A stretch of 64,000 nt of DNA from Dirofilaria immitis. Its lineage: Eukaryota > Nematoda > Chromadorea > Rhabditida > Onchocercidae. Positions 57,601 to 64,000 of the stretch are shown piece after piece. Position 1 is the stretch's first letter. The number at the start of each line of letters is the position of its first letter. The translations under genes were made by a program, and so were the position numbers. Under the pieces are notes generated by a model. That model saw nothing but the letters and a program-made list of their open reading frames with translations. It did no database searches and was not told the DNA's origin. The stretch is taken from positions 310,001 through 374,000 of the forward strand of contig JAKNDB010000103.1 of the NCBI GenBank assembly GCA_024305405.1, in the 5' to 3' direction.

Positions 57601-58208
57601 TCTCTACAAAACATTAAGTTACTCATTTGTATCGATAAATAAAAAAATTAAACATTTATGCATTTTATATGAATATATAAGTGCATTGTAAACCGTTTTA
57701 AGACTTGAGAATCCATGAAATCCATTGGAGCTTCGTGGTGTGGAGCGTATGTCAGATATCTGATAGTAATGTTAATGCTTATTAATATGATGGTTCTGCT
57801 TATTATTTATATTATGGTGTGGTGCGTATATCAGATATTGAATTGCTGCAACGATCAAACACAGAACTATGAAACCAAAACTTGCCTTTGAAAGCTGTTC
57901 AATATGATGTTCGATGAGTGGCACGCCAGCGATCGGAAATAGTGGTTTTGGAAGTTGTAGTGAAAGAGGTCGAAAACGTGTGCCTGAATGCAGACGTGGA
58001 AAGATGGATCAGAGACGAAGTGGGCAACGGCAAACAGCATATGCAATAAGTAGAACGGGTAAAAACAGGAAAAAAGCGTAAAGCGAAATAAGAGCCAGGC
58101 TTGCAAGCAACATTCCAAAGAATTTTTCCATAATGAATGATGATGTCGAACTTCAATTCGGCTTACCTTTTGTGCGCCACCGACAAGAACGACAGCTTTC
58201 AAGGTCAT
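54659..58208 (-). CDS. gmppa: Mannose-1-phosphate guanylyltransferase alpha-like protein (GMPPA)
   Basis: Exons: 58167-58208, 57886-57983, 57457-57557, 56334-56580, 56026-56151, 55723-55820, 55482-55597 (start may be 55480) and 54659-55041, giving about 404 residues (human GMPPA 420). The N-terminal nucleotidyltransferase fold starts [14 protein letters not shown] and continues [51 protein letters not shown] and [13 protein letters not shown]. The C terminus has a left-handed hexapeptide helix ([14 protein letters not shown]) and ends in [10 protein letters not shown] and NQIIL, as in GMPPA. TACGL in place of the catalytic-type TAGAL loop and the GGAQK start favour alpha (regulatory/GDP-mannose-sensing) over the catalytic beta subunit. 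Two one-base losses are likely: near 58167 (phase at the first junction) and near 54850 (EGTP to NPNIPF). Confidence 0.88.
57558..57983 (-). other. GMPPA exon 2 with probable GC-AG downstream intron
   Basis: Exon 57886-57983 ends EHHIEQLSK and its only in-phase donor is AAG/GCAAGT, the consensus of GC donors. The next exon (57457-57557) starts at TTTTAG in phase 0 with [14 protein letters not shown], giving a continuous family match across the junction. Confidence 0.7.
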
Positions 58209-60515
58209 CGTCGTTGATGACGCCAGTTGTGCATCGCCCCAATCTGATGGAAACATTGACCTCAATTTTCAAATCCAATGACAAATGTTAAAAATTCCCA
58301 AATTAGAAACATAAAAAAATATGTGAGTACAGAAATTATAACATTGGAAACAGTTATTGTAAATTTCGGAAAGTAAGGAGAACAAAAAATAATAATAATA
58401 GAACAAGTGAGCTGTAAAATTGAATTTCAAATGCTAACTTATTTTAGCATCATTTTTCCAAACCAAAAACAAGTTAGAAAAAGAATTTTCCGCAGAAAAA
58501 ATAAGAATTTTCTGTTTTTTATTTGTCAAGCATAATCTAACAGATGGAAATAAGTAAAAACTTAGAGAACTAATTTTAAAAAATTGGAAAGAGATTCATA
58601 AATCAAATAATATCAGCCATCAAAATATTATCACTAATAAAGTGATTACAGAAATACACAAAAACATAAGTGCGTAAATTAAAGGGAAGAAGATGGTAAT
58701 ATCTTTTTTGCAAACAAGAGATCCGTCCCACTGGAACATTAGGCATATTTGGTGACGATTACAAGAGCTTTAAAGAACAGGATGTTTTCGATATGTAGCA
58801 TTGATAATCGTGATAACAAATGAAGCAAGGAAGGCTTCTGTAGAAAATTAATTAGTAATGAAAAGCAATGCTAGGGTCCCAAACCAATAAATTGATTAAA
58901 TTTAATTCAACTAGATCAGATTACATCAAATGGAACTCTCCTAAACTTTGCTTTTCTTATTAGAAGTCGGAAAAAATGTTTATAGGATACGAACTTCATT
59001 CTCGACTGGTCAATATTCATGCCGAGTTGAATTTGTGATTCCTCAGACATTCAAATTAAATTCGAAAATGAGTCAATGTTCTGTTGAGCAATCAAAATCA
59101 ACGAATGAACAAACTGGATAAAAGGAGCTGAAAAAAAAAAAAAACAAAACGGAAATGCGCAAACTAAACGATATTTTCCGAAAGCTTCAACAATTTTAAA
59201 TGTTAAGACCGATCGCATTATAATAAGAAAACTCAAAACAGGGATTAGCAAAAAGGATATAATCGAAAATCAATTTATACAATACATTTTTTAACGAATG
59301 TTGAATTTGAGAAAATAAAAAGCATTTTAAAAAGTTTAGGGTAACAACAACAGAAAAAGCAACACAGAAGAATCAAACAACTGAAAATGAATCATTTAGA
59401 ATATTAATACATTTGTTCATAGCCTTCAGGACATATCAATTCAAAAAATGAAAGAAAAAATCGAAGTTTGGGTAAACTACCAAAATATATTAAGGCCGAT
59501 GACGCAGAGATAAACAGAAGTGTTTCTCTCAAAAATTGACATATGAAAGCTGGAAAACTGGTGTAAATTGTGTTACACGCTTCAAATACTCGATGAAAAC
59601 TAAAAAATGCAGAGGGAAAGGAAAAAGAATATCAAATTAAGGAAAACGTTATTGAATCAGATTAATAACAATATCGTATTAATAGAAAGTTTAGGAAAAA
59701 TTATGGTAAACCTGGGAATTTGCTATTTTCAGTATCATTAGGAGATAATCGCAGAAAGTACAAGTCACATTTGGAATAATAAGCTGGTTAAAAAAAAACT
59801 AAATTAGCTTATAAATCGACTACGCGGATTCCATTTCTCTCATGATTATTCCGGTAAATAGGAAAAGATAACAGAGGACTAAGGAAAGATAATATTGCAA
59901 AATATTCGCATCTTTAAGTCTCAGCTTCTGCATGCAAATCAAGATAATCAGACATGCAATTGCCCACTTAAACAATTTGTGAAGTGCAAAAATTACACGC
60001 CCATAAAGTAATGGGAAATAATATTAATGTTAATTAATATATTGATATTAATATTAATTCAAAAATTGAGGAATGATCAACTTCCCAAATCTAATTCTTT
60101 TGAAAAATTGGATGAACTTTGTTCCCAGTGATCGAAAATCTATTGTAATTTATTTTTTCCGAAAAATGCCCACAAAAAGGAAAGAAAAAACGTATGTGCA
60201 AATACATGACATAAAAACCATTACACACAATGTATTTCCTCCAAAGAAATCACAGAACTTTTTATTGCAATAATTCTTCTAAACAGTAATAAGTCATAAA
60301 ACAGTCGTAGCCCCAATAAATAACAAGACAAAAAGGTTCACATTACAAAATAGAAACAGCTCCTTCAGAGATGAAAAAAGAATACAAGTGTATACTAAAT
60401 ATAAATGATCAATGTAATGAGGAGCAAAGCATAACAGGAGAGAAATGAAAATTTTCGGACGGAACACATTTTGCTAGATTCTTCTCACTTAGAATCCGGA
60501 AAGAAACGACAAAAA
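58209..60515. other. Intergenic region between GMPPA and tfg-1
   Basis: 2.3 kb with no convincing exon on either strand. TTTCCATCAG (minus) about 40 nt upstream of the GMPPA ATG could be a trans-splice acceptor. The tfg-1 3' UTR enters from the right, with AATAAA (minus) at 60261-60266. Confidence 0.6.
60261..60266 (-). terminator. Candidate tfg-1 polyadenylation signal
   Basis: Minus-strand AATAAA about 250 nt past the tfg-1 stop at 60516. Confidence 0.4.
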
Positions 60516-63500
60516 TCAATATCCAGACGGCTGCAATGGAAAACGCATATGATGCAAAGGCTGTGTACCGCGTGCAAATGGATTCGGAGCACCTGGAGCG
60601 GCTGAAGCAAACGGCATCGTTGGCGGCAGACCAGTAGGTGGATGCATAATTGATGCTGCTGGTGAATTACGTTCAAAACTACCAAGAGGTGCGATTGAAG
60701 ATGGTGGAGGAGCTATAGAATGCGATGGCATACCTAAAAAAAAAAATGTTGAAGAACAATGATCGCTGAATTTCATGAAACTAAATTAAAAAAAAAACTA
60801 AATTTAAAATGTTGAAGAACAATGAAACTAAATTTAAAATGTTGAAGAACAATGATCGCTGGATTTCATGAAACTAAATTAAAATGGAAAGAAAAATTCA
60901 TTCTACTCAACTGGGATTTATTGCCAAGATTTTCATTTGTTCGTGATTTGGTAATTTTACGGGTAAAATCAGATGCAGTTATACATCCTTGCTAACTTTT
61001 TGTTTTAGTTGAACCTAACTAATAGATTTTAAATATCATGTCAGCCTGCTTTCCAGATATTATGAAGCTTCTATAGTTCTATAGTATTATTTTTTTCAAC
61101 TTTTGTCAAAGAATTCTGGATAAAAACTTAATCCAGCCGTTAAAAATGATTAAAAATACTTGGTTGTGAAACTGGTCTTGCTGCTACTGGATTGAAATTT
61201 TGAAGAGTTGCTGGGCCTGTTGAATAGGACATCTGCTGTGGTGAAGTTTGCGAGTGCATTAGAGAACTGGCAACTGACATGTGTGTGCCAAAAGAAACTG
61301 GCGATGCATCGTATCCAGAAGTCGGTAGCAGGCCAGAACCTGGCATCGACGATGCTGGTGGTAGTAGTGAATTGGGCGTAGTGGTTGGTGGAATTTGCAA
61401 TGGTACCTGTTGAGGTGGCTGCGGTAGTGAATTAGTAATGCTTGTCATATTGCCAAATGGCTGCTGTTGCTGTTGCAGTTGCGAAGCTGAGATACCAAAA
61501 GATGGTATATTTTGATTTAAATGTGGCATACCAAAGCGATATTCTGACTGTTGAACAGAAACTGGTGCATTCGGCTGCTGCTGTTGACCGAATGCATTCA
61601 TAGCTGGTAGCTGTACTTGAGATGACAGTGGTAGCCCGGTTTGTAGTGGACCTGCTATTGGTGCGAAATGAGAAGGCACAACTTGAGATAATGAAGAATT
61701 CGGAGCCGTTGTTGGAGGAATCCGATCGGCTGCTTCTAAAAAGACAATTTGCCTTTTTCATATAATTAATATATTTTCAGTTGTATTTTATACAACATAT
61801 TGATAAAAATTAAACAAATTATATTACGCAGTGCTCAAGCCGATATTTTAAAAACAACTCTAACCGATAACCAATATGTAATTTAAATTAAAGTTTTATC
61901 AATAATAATAAAAGACTTTATGCAACATTCACAGAGAATTGTATTTGATATAGAGCGGCTCAACTATTTAGAAATAATGAATGGTAGAACAGTTCAAATA
62001 AATCCTCATGAAAACTTCATTTATAAATGATTTTACCCTGCTGTGTAGGAGGAAACGATGAAGTTATGAGATGAGTACTCGATGATATATCAATTTCGGT
62101 ATTTGGTTCACTGTGTGAGCCTTCTCTTGACGATGTTGAGTGCCCAACTGACTGTGAATTTTGCATATCAACTGGGACAGTTGGTGGCAGTGATATACCA
62201 TCCATGAGTTTTCTTTGAGAAGGGTCTTTGCTGGACGAATCAATTTTGGCAGAAAGAGGCGCACCATAAGTTGCTGTTAAGTTATTCACCTGAAATTTAT
62301 TTAGTAATCTTTACCGAATGATGGAATTATTGAAACAATGATAAAAAAAAAAAAAAAAAAAAAAGCAAAATTCCCAGAGCTATCTGCATTTTAAAACAAA
62401 AAAACTGAAGAAATAACGCTTCAGTATTGTACTTATATTGCACTAAGAACTTCAAATGTGGATTTTCAGATAGTTATAAAGCAAGAAACGGCTTTTAATC
62501 GCTCTAATAAAAACAGCAAAATCTACCTGCTCATGGATAGATGGCTGTATTGTTGCAACAGATTCATTATTTTTCATTAAATTATCAGTATTATATTCGC
62601 TGATGGCTTCACATTTATTCATTTTGGCACCAGTCTTAATTGCCTTCAAAGTCTCCAGAACAGAAACGGCTGTATCCCGCACTGCTTCTAACTGAGTTTC
62701 TAATCTGAAACTACTAGACAACTGAATACAATCTTCTTTTCTTTCAGTTTTTACACCAAAATTTTATTAACCATCCAGTTAGAAATCCACATAAGAAATT
62801 ATTATTCAACAAATAAACTCATTTTCCAATATCATAACATACTCTACTTCTAATTTATCTATTTAGAAAATATTTTAGAAAATATCAATTGTCCATAACA
62901 GAAAGCTTTATTTATAAAAACAAATATGATTAACAATTTGAAGAAGTAACTTTCTTTTCTCGGTCAGTTTCTTAGTATAAACATTAATCTATATTTTCTT
63001 TCTTCTTCCTCTCCACTCTTTTTGATATTTTATCTTATAGTTTAATAAAAATGATAATATTTACATTATTTACAAAAATTTTAAAGAATGCTGAATGATC
63101 TTCCTAATTATCAGAATAAGTGTTATGAGATAGTTCCGTTCTAAGACAGTTACTTACTTCTTCATCTGAATAGAATCAATTTCATCACTTAAAACGATTA
63201 TTGAAAGTTTTGTTTCCGTTTGAAGAGCCAGTAACAAATCGGTATCATCTGCCAAAGTTATATAATCACCATCTGTAATGAAATATAACAACTAGCACAA
63301 CAGCTCAGAAAATTCAAAAACTCATTTCCTACTTGAGGACAACTTTGTGATGCATAATATCAAGCTTCAATTTCTTAAAATAGTCTCCATCAACTCTTCA
63401 AGCAAATCATTAACTCAATAATTAAAACTTAGTGATAAATTTAGGCTCAAACGGCTAGATGCGTTTCTATATTAAACACAAGAAATGACTAGTGGCAAAA

Positions 63501-63811
63501 ATTCAATAATATTTTCCCTAGTTGATTGAAGTTTTTATAACAGATGTTTCAAACATAGTAATTTTCGAACTATCAACCACTGGAAGATTTTATATGGTTT
63601 CAAAATATTTACCATCACCGAAACTCACCCTACCTTCATCTTTATATTTAAGTGATATGTTAGTTGAGCTCTGAAGTTTGAATATTCTTTGCATCATTAA
63701 AACAAGATCGTTATATGACATATCATCGCTATGATGAATGGTCATTTTACGCATATCGTTCCCATATCGTACCTTCAATGTTGTCGTAACAACCTTGCCA
63801 TTTGATACCAT
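60516..63811 (-). CDS. tfg-1: TFG/TFG-1 orthologue (ER-exit-site scaffold, PB1 domain)
   Basis: Six exons join in phase: 63634-63811, 63158-63272, 62527-62704, 62037-62289, 61160-61735 and 60516-60733, about 505 residues (C. elegans TFG-1 is of similar size). Residues ~1-90 form a PB1 domain: [61 protein letters not shown] and the acidic DEDGDYITL (OPCA-type) loop match TFG closely. A coiled coil follows ([20 protein letters not shown] region), then a long Pro/Gln/Ser-rich disordered tail with [16 protein letters not shown] and PLQPSGY at the end. TFG assembles into oligomers at ER exit sites and aids COPII transport with SEC-16. The first ATG lies 4 nt from an acceptor-like TTTACAG. Confidence 0.92.
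60739..60885. repeat. Short tandem duplications in the last tfg-1 intron
   Basis: The block gttgaagaacaatg with following gaaactaaattt/atcgctg-atttcatg recurs three times between about 60748 and 60885, in the intron between the last two exons. The copies are imperfect. Confidence 0.8.
62344..62364. repeat. Poly-A run in a tfg-1 intron
   Basis: About 21 consecutive A on the plus strand (T on the gene strand), intronic. Such a run is a likely site of consensus length error. Confidence 0.95.
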
Positions 63812-63818
63812 TTTCTGT
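63812..63818 (-). promoter_or_regulatory. Probable trans-splice acceptor of tfg-1
   Basis: On the minus strand GAGTTTACAG is followed by AAA and the ATG of MVSNGKVV. An acceptor this close to the start codon with no upstream exon in view suggests spliced-leader addition. Positions 63819-64000 beyond it show no other gene. Confidence 0.55.
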
Positions 63819-64000
63819 AAACTCAGAAGCATAACTAAATCTGAATCTTATCAGATAGGGATAAAGCCTAATGCCGCATTCTGCATCTCAAGTTGTTTCC
63901 ACGCAATCGACGTAGAAAAATTTTTTCAAAAACGAATCTTTCACCTTTTATAAACTTATCTTAGATGACTGAACAAAGTTATGAATTAAAGATGAGTGCG

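Overview
The window is AT-rich, intron-rich metazoan nuclear DNA. It fits a nematode, most likely a filarial or other spirurid: introns have a TTTCAG-type acceptor, two genes have splice-acceptor-like sites 4-10 nt before the start codon (as expected for spliced-leader trans-splicing), and the dominant gene is an ANC-1 orthologue with the long internal tandem repeats known from Caenorhabditis. I cannot name the species.

Layout. (1) 189-2958, plus strand: 3' part of a Mextli-like gene (proline-rich segment, KH domain, Asp run, C-terminal eIF4E-binding motif); its 5' end lies before the window. (2) 4299-49106, minus strand: one giant gene, anc-1 (nesprin/KASH family), about 44.8 kb. Its 5' end (43.6-49.1 kb) encodes two actin-binding calponin-homology domains. 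From 25.9 to 42.2 kb come about 30 small coiled-coil or spectrin-like exons. From 7154 to 26084 there are 3.7 almost identical copies of a ~5.09 kb unit (six exons, ~1,436 codons each). The 3' end (4.3-6.9 kb) encodes a diverged partial unit and a complete KASH domain ending in GPPPF. The predicted protein is roughly 7,700 residues. (3) 54659-58208, minus: GDP-mannose pyrophosphorylase A-like gene (GMPPA). (4) 60516-63811, minus: TFG/TFG-1 orthologue with an N-terminal PB1 domain and a P/Q-rich tail.

How the products act: ANC-1 ties the outer nuclear membrane and other organelles to actin; Mextli binds eIF4E in translation; GMPPA belongs to GDP-mannose supply for glycosylation; TFG-1 organises ER-exit sites. 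These are separate housekeeping genes and I see no operon linking them.

Main caveat: single-base length changes, mostly in A/T runs, break frame at many points in anc-1 and probably twice in GMPPA. The pattern looks like long-read consensus error rather than gene decay, because flanking frames, splice phases and domain motifs are intact. Exon boundaries were read by eye from splice consensus and phase, so some may be off by a few bases.
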